From NCBI GenBank assembly GCA_900556695.1, contig USQA01000010.1:1-14538 (forward strand): a stretch of 14,538 nucleotides of DNA. The letters run 5' to 3'. The translations under genes were made by a program, and so were the position numbers. Source of the stretch: an uncultured Clostridium sp. (lineage in GTDB: Bacteria; Bacillota; Clostridia; TANB77; CAG-508). The notes under the pieces were generated by a model, which searched no databases, was not told the DNA's origin, and was given only the letters and a program-made list of their open reading frames with translations. Within the stretch, counting starts at the first letter, position 1, and every line of letters starts with the position of its first letter. Below, in pieces: positions 14,471-14,538 of the stretch.

Positions 14471-14538
14471 AAAAATTTGAATATCTTTTAAATTTTGGCA
14501 TAAGTAATATTATATAGGATAAAATGACGGAATAATCT

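Overview
The window is very AT-rich, uses the standard bacterial stop codons and prefers A/T-ending codons. It carries a full-length spo0A gene, which points to an endospore-forming Clostridia-type member of the Bacillota. A Cys-Gln thioester surface adhesin and an rnc-radical SAM gene pair fit the same group, probably a gut or other host-associated anaerobe. This placement is inference; there is no rRNA or other phylogenetic marker beyond spo0A and rnc.

Layout. Bases 1-3816 hold one large secreted surface protein: signal peptide, thioester domain, three DUF11-like repeats and a C-terminal membrane anchor. A single extra base near 782-792 splits its reading frame in two, and a strong terminator follows. 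Bases 3817-4155 are non-coding and hold a 97-bp palindromic element, a decayed partial copy of it, and a promoter set inside an inverted repeat. Bases 4156-7338 are a co-directional three-gene cluster: a PLP-dependent methionine gamma-lyase/aluminium-resistance family enzyme, a BaiN/HI0933-type flavoprotein and a YigZ/IMPACT-family protein. Bases 7339-8276 are spo0A with its own near-consensus promoter. A bidirectional terminator separates it from a convergent two-gene minus-strand operon (8380-10608): a membrane-tethered G5-SH3-glucosaminidase wall hydrolase followed by an unknown membrane-anchored extracytoplasmic protein. A divergent intergenic region with two opposed promoters leads to rnc (RNase III) and an Elp3-like radical SAM protein. 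After a long hairpin comes a YitT-family membrane protein, again split by a one-base frameshift. The window ends with a second full copy of the 97-bp element in inverted orientation, a bidirectional terminator and an unrecognised minus-strand gene.

How it works together. Most protein genes are ordinary housekeeping or cell-surface functions: adhesion, wall remodelling, sporulation control and RNA processing. The most unusual content is non-coding: the 97-bp near-palindromic element (two full copies about 95% identical, in opposite orientations roughly 9.5 kb apart, plus one decayed partial copy) and a hairpin that looks both like a terminator and like a sequestering structure for the YitT ribosome binding site. 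The two frameshifts both read as one surplus base; sequencing or assembly error, genuine decay and phase variation cannot be told apart from this sequence alone.
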